Assembly (NCBI GenBank): GCA_024509875.1
Contig: JAMPIV010019834.1
Span: 336,330 to 400,329 of the forward strand
DNA: 64,000 bases
Reading direction: 5' to 3'
From: Oreohelix idahoensis
Taxonomy: Eukaryota > Mollusca > Gastropoda > Stylommatophora > Oreohelicidae
How positions within the stretch are numbered: the first letter of the stretch is position 1; each line of letters starts with the position of its first letter. The translations under genes and the position numbers were made by a program. Under the pieces are notes generated by a model that did no database searches, was not told the DNA's origin, and saw only the letters and a program-made list of their open reading frames with translations. Shown here in pieces: positions 11,968 through 23,915 of this stretch.

Positions 11968-12964
11968 TCAGTGCTGTTTTTGCAAGCAACGACATTGGAG
12001 AATTTTTCAAAACAACTGTAGGAGTTCGGCAGGGATGTATCCTGTCCCCAGTGCTCTTTAATATTTATCTAGAACATATTATGCAGGAGGCTCTCTACGA
12101 TTATAAATCAACCATATCGATTGGAGGCCGACCTCTGTGCAACCTACGTTTTGCTGATGATATTGATCTGATAGCTGGATCAGAATCAGAACTTCAAGAC
12201 CTTACCTCTAGACTGGAGAAAGTAACAAGAACGTATGGGATGGAAATTAATATAGAAAAAAGCAAGATATTGGTGAATAGCCATAAGAAACATGTTCCGA
12301 CCAACATTACGTTAAATGGGCAAACGTTAGAAGAAGTTAACACCTTTAAATATCTCGGGTCCACTATATGTAGTGATGGAAGATCAAGTAAAGAAATCAA
12401 GACAAGACTTGAGATGGCCTCAGCTGCCATGACAAAGTTGAATGTGATCTGGAAAAGTAACATCAGTTTTCCTGTGAAGATCAAATTATACAAATCACTT
12501 GTATTATCTATTCTCTTGTATGGGTGTGAGAGCTGGACACTCACTGCAGATACGGAGCGAAGGATTCAGGCTTTCGAGCATAAATGTTATAGAAGAATTT
12601 TGCGCATTTGCTATAAAGAGCACAAAACAAATGTCTATGTTAGAGAGAAGATAAACACCTATGCAGGCCACCAAGAACCACTTTTGTCAATAGTGAAACA
12701 TCGAAAGCTTGCCTGGTTTGGGCATGTAACTCGTCATGACTCCCTTTCGAAAACGATCCTTCAGGGGACAGTCGAAGGTAAACGGAGAAGAGGAAGGCAA
12801 AGAAAATCCTGGGCTGATAACATCAAAGAATGGGCAGGACACGGTTTTTCCACACTTGTACGCATTGCTGAGGATAGAGAGCAGTGGAGGACCCTGTCTG
12901 CTGATGCTTCCACCATGGCACCCCTACGACCCATGACGGGTTACGGGCTGAGATGATGATGATG
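11968..12964 (+). CDS. 5'-truncated RTE-clade LINE (RTE-B), undisrupted RT 3' half
   Basis: The plus frame is open from before 11968 to the stop at 12954-12956. It contains VGVRQGCILSP, the catalytic site as FADD (LRFADDIDLIA), EINIEKSKI, ILLYGCESWTL and the RTE C-terminal block GKRRRGRQRKSWADNIKEW. It ends with a GATGATGATGATGG tail (12951-12964), typical of RTE. The endonuclease and RT fingers are absent, so it cannot move by itself. Its frame is undamaged over about 325 codons, which suggests a young insertion. It lies head-on inside the minus-strand RTE-A copy and differs from it clearly in sequence, so it is a separate subfamily. The first codons of the longer open frame (11832 onward) are antisense RTE-A DNA. 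Confidence 0.85.
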
Positions 12965-13433
12965 GTGAATAATTCCTTCCAGATCTTATTGTGGCAGTTT
13001 GCTCCCAATAAAGGTTATTGAGTATTCTTATATCTTTTCCATCAATACCTATGCCTTCGAGGCATTCAATTATTTTCTCATGATGGACTCTGTCAAAAGC
13101 CTTCTTATAGTCAATGAAGCACATGTACATACTTTTTTGGACCTCTGTATATTTTTCTGCTAATATTCTTAGGCAAAATATTGCCTCTCTTGTTCCACTG
13201 TTCCGTCTAAAACCAAACTGTTCTTCTTGGATTTCGTTGTCTACCTTACTTTTTATTTTTTCCTGTATGATTTTGAGCAGTATCTTAATTGCATGACTCA
13301 TCAGGCTAATTGTTTTGAAGTCTGAACATTCTGTTGCATTAGGTTTTTTGGGCAACGTTATAAAACTGATGTCTTCATGTCGTGTGGTATATATCCTGTA
13401 TTGTATATATCGTTGCATAGATCAGTGATTGTA
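12965..13433 (-). pseudogene. RTE-A LINE, RT fingers/palm part
   Basis: On minus: CNDIYNTGYIP, then after a frameshift LPKKPNATECSDFKTISLMS, EEQFGFRRNSGTREAIF, MCFIDYKKAFDRVHHEKI (RT motif A, catalytic Asp in FIDYKKAFD) and LYWEQTATIRSG. It continues upstream at 32702 across the mariner insertion: the reading frame and the duplicated TA at the two mariner borders fit exactly. It continues downstream at 11967 across RTE-B. At least one frameshift (about 13365) makes it dead. Confidence 0.9.
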
Positions 13434-13442
13434 CGAGGGGCG
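13434..13442. mobile_element. First 9 bp of the mariner inverted repeat, cut off by element O
   Basis: CGAGGGGCG preceded by TA (13432-13433). These are the outer bases of the mariner terminal inverted repeat whose remainder starts at 31369. The last five (GGGCG, 13438-13442) are duplicated at 31364-31368 as the target duplication of element O. Confidence 0.9.
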
Positions 13443-14998
13443 TGTTAAAGTCATATTTGGTATATTAATCTTTTATGATAAAAAAAGAAGGGAATTAATC
13501 ATTAAGACTTGTTGTCAGGTCGGGTTATTGTTATCTCGCCTGAACAGCGCGGTAGTCAGCTGTTGATTTGTTTAAAAGTGCAATCTAGTATTTACTTGTA
13601 TGTTCTAAGAAGAAAACGTGTAATCACTACTAACATCTCTGCGGCGAGTTACCGCGTGAGATGTATTTTGATTAGGAATGTTTTGAACTGAGCAGTCGCT
13701 CGCTAACCCGAGAGATGTGTTGTGAACTGTACTGAGCGATAGGGCTCGTAACAGTGTGTTCCTAGCGAGTGAAGGGGAAAGATATTTTTTAGCGATGTTC
13801 TCGATGTGTACCAGAGGATATTCTTGGTACCGGCATTTTTTATGCTTATGGGATATATGTGATTATCCGGCAGATGTATGTGTGTTGTTTATGACTGCAG
13901 TGGACGCAGTCCCTTTTGAGTATAATGGATAGTAATGGCCATATTAACAGTGTTGTTTATGACTGCAGTGGACGCAGTCCCTTTTGAGTATAATGGATAG
14001 TAATGGCCGTATTAACAGTGTTGTTTATGACTGCAGTGGACGCAGTCCCTTTTGAGTATAATGGATAGTAATGGCCATATTAACAGTGTTGTTTATGACT
14101 GCAGTGGACGCAGTCCCTTTTGAGTATAATGGATAGTAATGGCCGTATTAACAGTGTTGTTTATGACTGCAGTGGACGCAGTCCCTTTTGAGTATAATGG
14201 ATAGTAATGGCCATATTAACAGTGTTGTTTATGACTGCAGTGGACGCAGTCCCTTTTGAGTATAATGGATAGTAATGGCCGTATTAACAGTGTTGTTTAT
14301 GACTGCAGTGGACGCAGTCCCTTTTGAGTATAATGGATAGTAATGGCCATATTAACAGTGTTGTTTATGACTGCAGTGGACGCAGTCCCTTTTGAGTATA
14401 ATGGATAGTAATGGCCATATTAACAGTGTTGTTTATGACTGCAGTGGACGCAGTCCCTTTTGAGTATAATGGATAGTAATGGCCGTATTAACAGTGTTGT
14501 TTATGACTGCAGTGGACGCAGTCCCTTTTGAGTATAATGGATAGTAATGGCCGTATTAACAGTGTTGTTTATGACTGCAGTGGACGCAGTCCCTTTTGAG
14601 TATAATGGATAGTAATGGCCGTATTAACAGTGTTGTTTATGACTGCAGTGGACGCAGTCCCTTTTGAGTATAATGGATAGTGATGGTCGTATTAACAGTG
14701 ATGTTTATGACTGCAGTGGACGCAGTCCCTGTTGGAGTATTGATGCTATTCGATGCAATGTAAACTGTCTCTCGTCTGTGTTGTGTCGTGAATAAAGTGT
14801 TCGAAACGTCACCAGTTGTTTAACATTCGATGACTTCTACGTGTGTTACGATGTGGTGAGTAACTGTACACACATATCTGAAAACAGTCTACACAGTGAC
14901 AGAACACCAACAGTACTCATTGACATAAATAATAAAACAGCATATATATCATTGATGGCCGATATAACATTGTGAATATAAAGGAACACTATATAACA
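13443..14998 (+). mobile_element. Element O, 5' LTR (1556 bp)
   Basis: It starts TGTTAAAGTCATATTTGG and ends AACACTATATAACA. The same sequence recurs as the 3' LTR (20788-21618 plus 30638-31363, 1557 bp once G1 and its duplicated target are removed). By eye the two copies differ at only a handful of bases. It holds AATAAA near 14790, downstream of the minisatellite. The 5-bp duplication GGGCG flanks the whole element. The near identity of the LTRs implies a recent insertion. Confidence 0.95.
13883..14740 (+). repeat. 68-bp minisatellite, 13 units, inside the O 5' LTR
   Basis: Units begin every 68 bp from 13883 (TGTTGTTTATGACTGCAGTG...). Twelve are full; the 13th at 14699 diverges after CAGTCCCT. 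Each unit has a small inverted repeat, GACTGC AGTGGAC GCAGTC, followed by TATAATGGATAGTAATGG. Units differ mainly at one A/G site (GGCCATATT or GGCCGTATT), which alternates in the first half of the array. Confidence 0.97.
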
Positions 14999-16260
14999 TT
15001 TGGTGGTTTTCAGTCTCAACGGGAATTTACACCTATGAAATTCGCGTTAATAGCCCTGTGTGGGCGTGGCCAATTAAAATTAGACATTTAACATTGATTG
15101 CTGATGTTGATCGCATTTATCTACGTACTAGAACTTGGATTATTAATAACCATCTACAACTGCAGAAGGATTTCAAGTTCGCATTTACGGTTGTTCAACA
15201 CGGGTGCTTCATGTACACGATTTGGCAGTTTCCAGTTCCAGTTGTCCTGTGCGGTGTACGAGCATAGACCATTCTGTATCCAGTACGTGAAGTGAGAGGG
15301 GTCAAGCTCCAGTGACTTTCTGCGGTGTATTGTTTTCATCAGCGGACTGTGTGATACCTACCGTTTTGTCGGGCAGAAAGTTCTGGATTATTTACAGTTG
15401 ACAAGATAAGTGGGTTTTTGTTGTGAAAACTGTACCACTTTATGTCTGTCAAAAAGCCTTCCGAAATTGTGCATTATTGTCCTATTAAGTGTTTTATGTT
15501 GAACATTTTGTGTTTCATGTAGAATTATGAAGATAACATCCCAGTTTACCCAGGGCTTCATAAGGTTCTGTAGGAGTTAGTTTGTTTCAATTAAGCGATT
15601 ATTCCGGTAAAAGGATACAAACATTGCCGTAGGTTAGGTCACTAGTTGTCTCTTGGGACAATTATTGTTTAGGTGTGACGTAACGTTTCATTGTTGTTAT
15701 TGTTGTATTTTTCTTTGTTCCTTAGTTTATTGATTAATTTGTTTGTCGGTGTCTTTCTCTTTTCCCTATCTTTCATTTTTTATACACATTTTCGTTTATA
15801 CACTGTGCTGTTTCTTGTCTTGTTAATATTTGCAGTTATCATTACATGCTATGTAACATTATTTGCTTTAGTTCCGCTGTACTGTTCAGTTGATTTCTGC
15901 AAACGTTTTTTCGTTTGTTTTCTTGTATCTTGTCTTTGTAACTGTTATTCTTTTTGTTTATATCATATGTTGGTTGTTTGTGATTTATTGGAGGACTTTA
16001 TGCATATGTGATTAAGGCTATGTGATAATATTGACACACTTCATAGTGATATAAATTTATCTCTCATACTGATGTAACAAAAGTTCTATACGCAAGAACT
16101 TGTGGTATTATGGTATACAGAGATGGTTAGATATTTTCAATCTTATGAAGAAATATTTAGTTCGTAAGCTGGAAAAGGAATTATCTAAACTTTAAGGGAC
16201 ATAAACTGATAATAATTATAAGTGGTGAATATATATAGTGGAATTGGTGATTGAACCACT
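14999..16260 (+). other. Element O 5' leader
   Basis: It starts TTTGGTGGTTTTCAGTC right after the LTR, the position of a primer-binding site. TTTGGTG is a common start for such sites, but I could not match it to a specific tRNA end. A T-rich open frame at 15691-16011 (106 codons) encodes only hydrophobic low-complexity sequence and is probably not a gene. The leader is unusually long, about 1.26 kb before the Gag-like start codon. Confidence 0.55.
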
Positions 16261-18267
16261 ATGGATTCTGAGATAGATCCTGAGGATATGGATCCTATAT
16301 TGCAATATATATTTGATGGAGGTAAATATTGTGAAAGATTGCGAGGCCCACAGCTGGAAGGATTTGTGATGGACCGTTTTTTGGTTGATGTGGCATGGGC
16401 CCTAAGGTTTTTTGCTGAGGATACATTTCATTCCGTTCCTCACTTAATGATGGCTAGGCATTTGGCGGATTTGGTGCATTACCTTCGGGTATTTTTGCAC
16501 AAGAATACTGAGTCTAAACACGATTTTATGACGGAGGTGATACACGATATAATTCACAACGACATTCCTAACAATCACAAACAGGAGTTACAAGATGAGG
16601 GGTTAAAAGACATAATTTATAATGATATTCTTCATGACCAGAAAAAACATTTAGAAGAGGAGGAGCGTATGAAAGTCATCAAGCGAAGTGCACTACAGGA
16701 AAGGGAAAATTTCTTAGAAAATATTGCTAAAGAGAGCGAATTACAGGAAACAGTATCGAGACTTACAGATGATTTAAAGGAATCAAACACAGAACTTACT
16801 AAAGTGAAAGCAGCGTTAGATTCTGCATTGAGCAAAATCAAAGATTTGGAAATTCAAGTGGATTATAAATATGGAGAAGTTAGTAATCTCAAGCAGCAAC
16901 TTCAGGAAAAGAAAGAGAGGTGTGGAAAATTAGAAGCTGAGACAATTGACCGTGATAGGTCTTATACAGAGACGCTTCTTGATTTATTGAGTAAAGTGAA
17001 TTCTTGTATGGAAGAAGAGATGTATACTGTATTTCCGAATGAAGTTGAGGAGCTAATGAATAATGAGAATAATGAAGTTGAAACACAGCAACTAAAGGTA
17101 GATAAGGGAAATGATGAAGAAGAGACATTAGAAATGTTAATGGCTGAGAAGGAGAAAATGATTAAGGTCGAGAATTTACTGGTGGAGGAAAGTGACAAAA
17201 GGTTGACACTTGAGAATTTAAACAACAAATTGGGTGAAGAGATTTCACTTCAAAAGGTGGAGATCAGTGAATTAAGAAACAGGGTGAATAGATTGGTAGA
17301 TATTATTTTAGACTGCAAAGTGTTGTCTCCTTTCAATGTTGACAGTGGTAGACAGAAAGTTGATTATCAACATGTCTTAAAGGCACCGAGTCAGCAACAG
17401 ACACTCGGCGCAAACACTAACAGTAAACATAGTAGTCGAAAATCCCTGCGCGGAAAATACAATTTTTCACGCACCAGTGATGCTAATATTACTGATTCTT
17501 GGCGACATGCCAACAAAAGAAATTCTACTGGTACAGTCGGTACTGTAGATAACAAGAAAAACTGTGAGAAATTTCAAGGCAAAAATTATAATACCAACCA
17601 TAAATCTACTAGTGGAAATTCCCATAAAGTCATAACTAATGACAAAGTTAGTCGTACTTGTGCCCGAAATAATACTAAGTGTGTTGGTAACCACAATGAT
17701 TCTATTATTCCTATTCCTGATCAAGGTGTTAAGTATATCACCACAGAAAAGATTAGAAACAGTGTTGTTAGGAAAGATAATCCAGATCTCGAACAGTATC
17801 AAAGGAGTGTACAAAATTGTAATTCTTCTTTGCCAAGAAATCAAAGAAAGGCTAACAGATATCAAAATTCTGGTTCTAAGGATTTTAAAAATTCTAGTGG
17901 AAATAACTACTATAGAGATTATCGATCATATGATAATTTTTCTACAAGACAACAAGAGCCATCGGGCAGATATTTTTATCAAAAGAGAAATAATAATGCT
18001 TCCAATTATAATAGAAGATCGCATGCTAATTGTGCCCAACAAAAACCTAAGGTTATTATTAATAAAGGTAATAATAAGATTGGTAGTCTTTCTAATACTA
18101 CTACTTGTTTTCGCTACCTTGGGTGTAAAACTTTATTTCAGCCTACAGCGACAACGCCCTTGACTGACTGTCAGCTTCTCCCTGAGCATTCCTTGTTGTT
18201 CACAAGCGGGGAAGGAAGGTTTATTGACAGCCATGAGGGGGCCGGAGATTCTCACAACCACGGGTGA
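16261..18267 (+). CDS. Gag-like coiled-coil protein of LTR element O (668 aa)
   Basis: This is an intact frame, unlike nearly all other coding DNA in the window. It has three parts. Residues 1 to about 100 look globular (VDVAWALRFFAEDTFHSVPH). Residues from about 120 to 350 are strongly charged with heptad-like spacing, a long coiled coil (SELQETVSRLTDDLKESNTE). Residues from about 370 to 620 are rich in Asn, Ser, Lys and Arg with little hydrophobic content (NNYYRDYRSYDN, YQKRNNNASNYNRR), a likely nucleic-acid-binding tail. No zinc knuckle, protease, RT, RNase H or integrase is visible. Its place between a leader and a 3' tail inside a complete LTR pair makes a structural Gag the simplest reading, with enzymes supplied by another element. 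The start codon is the first ATG of the frame, after an in-frame stop. I do not recognise the family. The last 50 residues have a different composition and may be a frameshifted end. Confidence 0.75.
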   Translation: MDSEIDPEDMDPILQYIFDGGKYCERLRGPQLEGFVMDRFLVDVAWALRFFAEDTFHSVPHLMMARHLADLVHYLRVFLHKNTESKHDFMTEVIHDIIHNDIPNNHKQELQDEGLKDIIYNDILHDQKKHLEEEERMKVIKRSALQERENFLENIAKESELQETVSRLTDDLKESNTELTKVKAALDSALSKIKDLEIQVDYKYGEVSNLKQQLQEKKERCGKLEAETIDRDRSYTETLLDLLSKVNSCMEEEMYTVFPNEVEELMNNENNEVETQQLKVDKGNDEEETLEMLMAEKEKMIKVENLLVEESDKRLTLENLNNKLGEEISLQKVEISELRNRVNRLVDIILDCKVLSPFNVDSGRQKVDYQHVLKAPSQQQTLGANTNSKHSSRKSLRGKYNFSRTSDANITDSWRHANKRNSTGTVGTVDNKKNCEKFQGKNYNTNHKSTSGNSHKVITNDKVSRTCARNNTKCVGNHNDSIIPIPDQGVKYITTEKIRNSVVRKDNPDLEQYQRSVQNCNSSLPRNQRKANRYQNSGSKDFKNSSGNNYYRDYRSYDNFSTRQQEPSGRYFYQKRNNNASNYNRRSHANCAQQKPKVIINKGNNKIGSLSNTTTCFRYLGCKTLFQPTATTPLTDCQLLPEHSLLFTSGEGRFIDSHEGAGDSHNHG

Positions 18268-20787
18268 TGGTAAAAGTGGCATTAACTTTCGTCTTGCCAC
18301 ATTAAATTTTACAAGTAACTACAGTGAAAATTTTCATTTGTATTTTTTCACAGCGACGGCTTTGCGTTAAAGGTCAGCGCTCATGTGTCGCATGAGATGA
18401 GAAAAATGGATACTACCTTACGCCTTTGTGATTAATGAGGTGAAGTCAGACAGCTTGTAGAATCCATATTATACGGAGTTGCCCTTTCAAATTAATGGAT
18501 GATTTCTACACCGAGTTTCTACACCGCGGAAATTGTTTATATTTAATTTTTTTGGATAAAATATTACTGTATGAATAATGTATTATTGTATTGTATAGTA
18601 TGGGGCATTATATGGCGTTGCATCAAATAATGTGTATGTTCATAATTATGCACTATTGCATGCCCATATCTTTTCCGTGTGACTGTGTTTTTGATTACGC
18701 GCCAGTGCATTGCATGCTATTTTTACTCTATGGTGATTTCGATAGACATGATGCACGTATTATGATTGGAATCTGGTGTAGCGTATCGGTCTGTAGTAAC
18801 TTGTCTTTATTGTTTGATGAATTAGTGGACTGTTGGTATTTACACTCCAGTCAATGTCCTTTGACCGATCTATGCCATTTGTGTTTGACCTTAGCGTTAC
18901 GTTCAGAGGTTTGGAGTCATAGTGAAGATTCATTAAATATTAACGTGCTTTTGCAACAGTGATTGCTAGTACAATTTACTATGCATAATGAGTTTGCCAG
19001 CCCTATGCACAAACTCATTAGCTACGAGGGTTCCTAAGTATTTTTGTTCACTGAATTTAGACTTCTTTCTTGTATTTTGGATGTCATGTCTAATTAAGAT
19101 ATTAGCACATACAGAGATTGTGTTAATTAACTGTTATGTTCTGTAATGTAATTTTGGAACATAATTTGTATGTATCAGAGTTGATTATGTAATTTTAGAA
19201 ACAGATTGTGAAACACTGACTTTTTTTTTTTTTTTAGAGCATGATACTTATGAATTTATATAATTTGATCTTCTTACCAGTTAAAAATTCAACATTTTCA
19301 TTCAACAGTATGGATATTTTTTGAAACCATAACATAATTTTTTATAGAACATTTTCGTATTTCATTGTATCAGGAGATTGTAGATTTCTTTATAGTGTAT
19401 TGCTATTAAGTTGAGAAACGCACAAGTTTACAGCTAAAGAACATTAATAGCTCAGCTGAACGTAATTATCAGCCTAAAGTAACTTAAAGGCATTAAGTCA
19501 AAATACATTATATTATGCTTATATATGTGCAAGTTGTTATGCAGATAACAGGGTATATTTTTTCCATGTGTTTTTCGGTGTCGAATTTGATTTAAACTAG
19601 TATTCGCGTATTGTGCGTTTACTTAAGGATCGGTTTTTTTGTTTTTTTTTTGTGTTAGAGATTACATGTATTTTTTTTCTTTATTAAACCTGATTGCATT
19701 TTTGATCTATTAATGATAGCGGTAAACTACTTATAAAAAAAACAATACTATTTTTATGAAACTTAATTGTTACGAAATATTTTTGTATTGTACTTTTTTT
19801 TCCCCTGACATTGAATTTTTTTTTCTGTGCCCAACGCTCGATTGTGCGCTAGGGGAGTAATATTGTTTAGTGGTGACGGTACATGTAAAAGATGATTTCT
19901 CTGATATTAGGAGATTTTTTCTTTTTTTTTTCTTTACCTAGCACTTCATTGTGCGTTAGTTGTAATTTATTTATAATGGCGTTATTATTGATCTTATGTT
20001 AATGATATCTATGATAATTCATTTTAGTTATAAATAAATTTTATAACTTGGCTAGATTTACTATTATACTTTGTTTAGCTAGCTGTCCTGTTATGATTGT
20101 ATTTATTTAGTCAATACATTGTTGATTAGATTGTAATTAGGATGCATTACTGCCATCTTTCTCTAAATGCATATCTTTGCTGATCGTTCTTTATTTCATG
20201 CCGTTTCTTCTATCGACTTTTCGGTATGGATTCAGATCTTGTGTACGCTTCCTTATTTCATCTGCGTTTCACTTGATGCTAATTGTATACTTTTCCTTCT
20301 TTCGTCAATTATACTTGTATTTTGTATTGTTAAGTTTATTATATGACTTCATATAATGCAGCTAATGGTAATAGCTGTATTTATTTGATAGGTAAGGAAT
20401 GGTTGATCTTAATCGCTACCATGCGATGTCATTGATTTTTTTTTTTTTCCTATTCCGATGTCATTGCTGGTTTTTCAGTGTTGGTCATTCTTCTTTTTGA
20501 TTGATCTTTTCTTTTCATTTTCTATTGAATGTTTCCTACTTCGTCTGTACAGTAGGAGTTTAATGTGGTTCGAAATCTATCATATTTCTTAGCTAGTTGA
20601 TTATTTTGTATACCTCATATGTTACTTTACATGTTATGATGATATTTCTTTTCTCGTTGGACAATATGACTTTACATACGTTGATTTTTGTAACTAGATA
20701 TTAGATCTTTATCGACCCCCCCTTATTTTGTCGATGTAATTTTCAAAAAATGATAGAATCATTTTTTTCCCCGGGGGGCGGTGTAGA
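18268..20787 (+). other. Element O 3' non-coding tail with polypurine-type tract
   Basis: About 2.5 kb of T-rich DNA without pol motifs. One open frame at 18591-18962 (123 codons, Cys- and His-rich) has no recognised similarity and is doubtful. Repeated ACCTAGCACTT..TTGTGC-type blocks (near 19830 as a variant and near 19937) are shared with the tail of element L. It ends TTTTTTTCCCCGGGGGGCGGTGTAGA immediately before the 3' LTR, where the polypurine tract is expected. Confidence 0.6.
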
Positions 20788-21618
20788 TGTTAAAGTCATA
20801 TTTGGTATATTAATCTTTTATGATAAAAAAAGAAGGGAATTAATCATTAAGACTTGTTGTCAGGTCGGGTTATTGTTATCTCGCCTGAACAGCGCGGTAG
20901 TCAGCTGTTGATTTGTTTAAAAGTGCAATCTAGTATTTACTTGTATGTTCTAAGAAGAAAACGTGTAATCACTACTAACATCTCTGCGGCGAGTTACCGC
21001 GTGAGATGTATTTTGATTAGGAATGTTTTGAACTGAGCAGTCGCTCGCTAACCCGAGAGATGTGTTGTGAACTGTACTGAGCGATAGGGCTCGTAACAGT
21101 GTGTTCCTAGCGAGTGAAGGGTAAAGAGATTTTTTTAGCGATGTTCTCGATGTGTACCAGAGGATATTCTTGGTACCGGCATTTTTTATGCTTATGGGAT
21201 ATATGTGATTATCCGGCAGATGTATGTGTGTTGTTTATGACTGCAGTGGACGCAGTCCCTTTTGAGTATAATGGATAGTAATGGCCATATTAACAGTGTT
21301 GTTTATGACTGCAGTGGACGCAGTCCCTTTTGAGTATAATGGATAGTAATGGCCGTATTAACAGTGTTGTTTATGACTGCAGTGGACGCAGTCTCTTTTG
21401 AGTATAATGGATAGTAATGGCCATATTAACAGTGTTGTTTATGACTGCAGTGGACGCAGTCCCTTTTGAGTATAATGGATAGTAATGGCCGTATTAACAG
21501 TGTTGTTTATGACTGCAGTGGACGCAGTCCCTTTTGAGTATAATGGATAGTAATGGCCATATTAACAGTGTTGTTTATGACTGCAGTGGACGCAGTCCCT
21601 TTTGAGTATAATGGATAG
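20788..21618 (+). mobile_element. Element O 3' LTR, first part
   Basis: Same sequence as 13443 onward, including the 68-bp array. It is interrupted at 21618 by element G1 after GATAG (21614-21618) within the sixth minisatellite unit. It continues at 30638. Confidence 0.95.
21229..21618 (+). repeat. 68-bp minisatellite in the O 3' LTR, units 1 to 6 (part)
   Basis: Units start at 21229, 21297, 21365, 21433, 21501 and 21569. The third has CAGTCTCTTTT where the others have CAGTCCCTTTT. The sixth is broken by G1 after its GATAG. Confidence 0.97.
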
Positions 21619-23828
21619 TGTAGTGGTATTAATGGTATTGTATGATGATGATGGTACTACATGTAAATTGTATGAGGCCAGCTGTGAAGGCTCCTGAGAT
21701 AAAATGTAATTGAGAATTGTCAGAAGGCCTTTCTTGCTACCACTACGACCTCACACTTAATTTTTTTTTTATGAATGTAGCTGCGTAAAGTGTCTAGGGT
21801 TATGATGTGTACTGTGGTGTGATAGTTATAAATATACCCATAGATATTTAACAAGACTAATAAGATTAACAAGTGTTACAATACACTGAACTAACTCACG
21901 TGTGTAAAGTTTTTGATATAATTATATTACATTTATTTGTTCTGGATCAAGTTTTATTTTGACCAGAACTTGTTTTAAAAGAAGGATTGAAAAGTTATGA
22001 AAAAAAAAATGCATGGAATGTTACATAATAAATGCAGGAGTGTACATATTTAAGTACTAGACTAGTTAGTTTTATTAAAAAAAAAAGTTCGAGTAGTCAT
22101 CTCTTTGGGAGGATAGTTACTGTTTGTGCTGTTGGGGTGGCCTCATCATACCTGTCTATATTGACTACACATTGTCCAGAAAATGGTGGGAATTTTTATG
22201 GGGATATTAGTCACTACCAATAGTTGGTGAATGTCCAGCAGACCAGAGGCTCACTCATCTTTTTGTAGCTCTGGTGCTGAAAACTTGTGGTCCCACCTCT
22301 CCGTGCTGGCGGGCAATAATGGTGGTCTCTGTCACAAGAACTGCACAGATACACTCGAGTACAGTCACCCACCGAATAGACTCTGCTTTGTTGTAGATAG
22401 AAAACTCACAGCTCTGCAATCAAAGTATGGGCTATGTGTCAAAATCTATTCTATACCCACGTCTGGACACCACACTGACACAACAACCACATCATACAGA
22501 CAGGTCAGATCTCTCTGACCAAACAGCACAGTTACCATGGTGGGTTTACATCCGATAGATCCTCCCAGACTATAGATTCTGAAAAATAATTATTAGTTGT
22601 CGGCCCTAAAAGAAGATAGGTAATCTGTTTCAACGCTTGATCTATCGTGCATAATCCTTGCTGTAGTTTATGTACCTTGTTGGTCCCTAGACCCTGACTT
22701 GGGCGGGGGGTCTAGAGCAAAATCCCCACTTGTTTGTAATGCTAGATTTTGATATGGCAGTATCAAATCACTCGAACATGAAACAATATTCAAAATATAT
22801 AAAGAAATAATTTCAATCTTACCAGATTATGAATAATTAACACAGAAGTGCTAGCAAAACTCAGCTGAGCTGCTGGCTATAGGATGGCGTCCCTAAATTT
22901 ACTTCACTTGCTTTCATATGGGAAAACACCACACTTTAAAATCTGTGTCTAACACTGAACAATTATTGAAGAATGACCCCAAATGCGCTCTGAGCGCTAA
23001 TGATATGCTTGTCTGTGGCCAATCACTGCCTAGTTGTACTTTAAATTTCAAATTTCTACACTAAAGTCATTTCAGTCATGCTTCAGTCAAGTATGGATGG
23101 TTATCTGTTAGTCTGTCCGTCTCTACTTGTGTTTCTAAAAAAAATGTGCTTGATTTTTGAAGCAACCTTTCTCTCCCCTTAAAATTTTGTCGTAAAAGTT
23201 ATATTTAGACACAGCTACCGCTCAAAAACCCTCTCCTCCATAATAAGTAACTTTGAACACTTGCGTCCCCAAGGTCGTGTTTTTGTGTGCAAATTGTGAC
23301 ACTTTTAGATTCAATATAGTCTAGCGATGATGTAAACTACACTGTCTTTTGTCATTATTTTCAATATTATCTATCCGTCTGTAAAATTAAGACCATATTC
23401 GTTCACTGCTCAGAATAGGCCATCTGGCCAGCTAATTTTTATATTCCTAACATTAATATTAAGAAAAAATTACTTTTTAAATTTTTGTAATTTTCCTACC
23501 ATCCGCGTTCTGCCGCTCAATTCAAATCAAAAGCTTGGTATCGTAAAAGCGTCCATTCCGTACCTCGTGTCAATTTGGGGGACGTGAATTTTTTACTTTC
23601 CGCCATCCCCCCCAATTGCGTCTCCTTAGCCTTGCTACGCAATCTTTCCAGTCATATTTTTTCCTTTTTGATCCTCCGTTCCCCTCCTGTCTAGCAAGTC
23701 AATTTTATGGAGGGTGATGACCCGCGGTCTAGGCGATCATGTACATCAGCAGCCTACGCATTATGTTTTTATCCTTAAATGTTATCTTTTGAGTATTTTA
23801 CCGTTGTATCTCTGTCAATTTCACTACA
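21619..23828 (-). mobile_element. G1 LTR (3' LTR of the minus-strand element)
   Basis: It matches 28421-30632 almost base for base. A 95-codon open frame (22231-22518) is identical in the other LTR (29034-29321), but that follows from LTR identity and is no sign of coding. Confidence 0.95.
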
Positions 23829-23842
23829 CATCTCCCCACTTG
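23829..23842 (-). promoter_or_regulatory. G1 polypurine tract
   Basis: On minus this reads CAAGTGGGGAGATG directly before the LTR start TGTAGTG. The same tract stands at the matching place in G2 (40544-40558). Confidence 0.75.
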
Positions 23843-23915
23843 AAAACATGCCTATGGCAAGTTCCAAAACCAGCGATACACATAGGTAAAATTACTCCTC
23901 ACGTCTGCCACTACT

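Noticed and set aside
13509..13691. Identical 60-codon frames at 13509-13691 and 20854-21036
   Set aside because: These are the two LTR copies of element O; the frame is short and has no motif.
13883..14740. CRISPR-like regular repeat array
   Set aside because: The units are directly adjacent without unique spacers, and the array lies inside an LTR of a eukaryotic retroelement.
15691..16011. A 106-residue hydrophobic protein upstream of the O Gag
   Set aside because: T-rich low-complexity DNA gives long hydrophobic frames by chance; there is no conserved motif and no partner copy to compare.
22231..22518. A 95-codon frame conserved at 22231-22518 and 29034-29321
   Set aside because: Both copies lie in the two LTRs of G1 and are identical because the LTRs are. 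No homology or codon evidence supports a gene.
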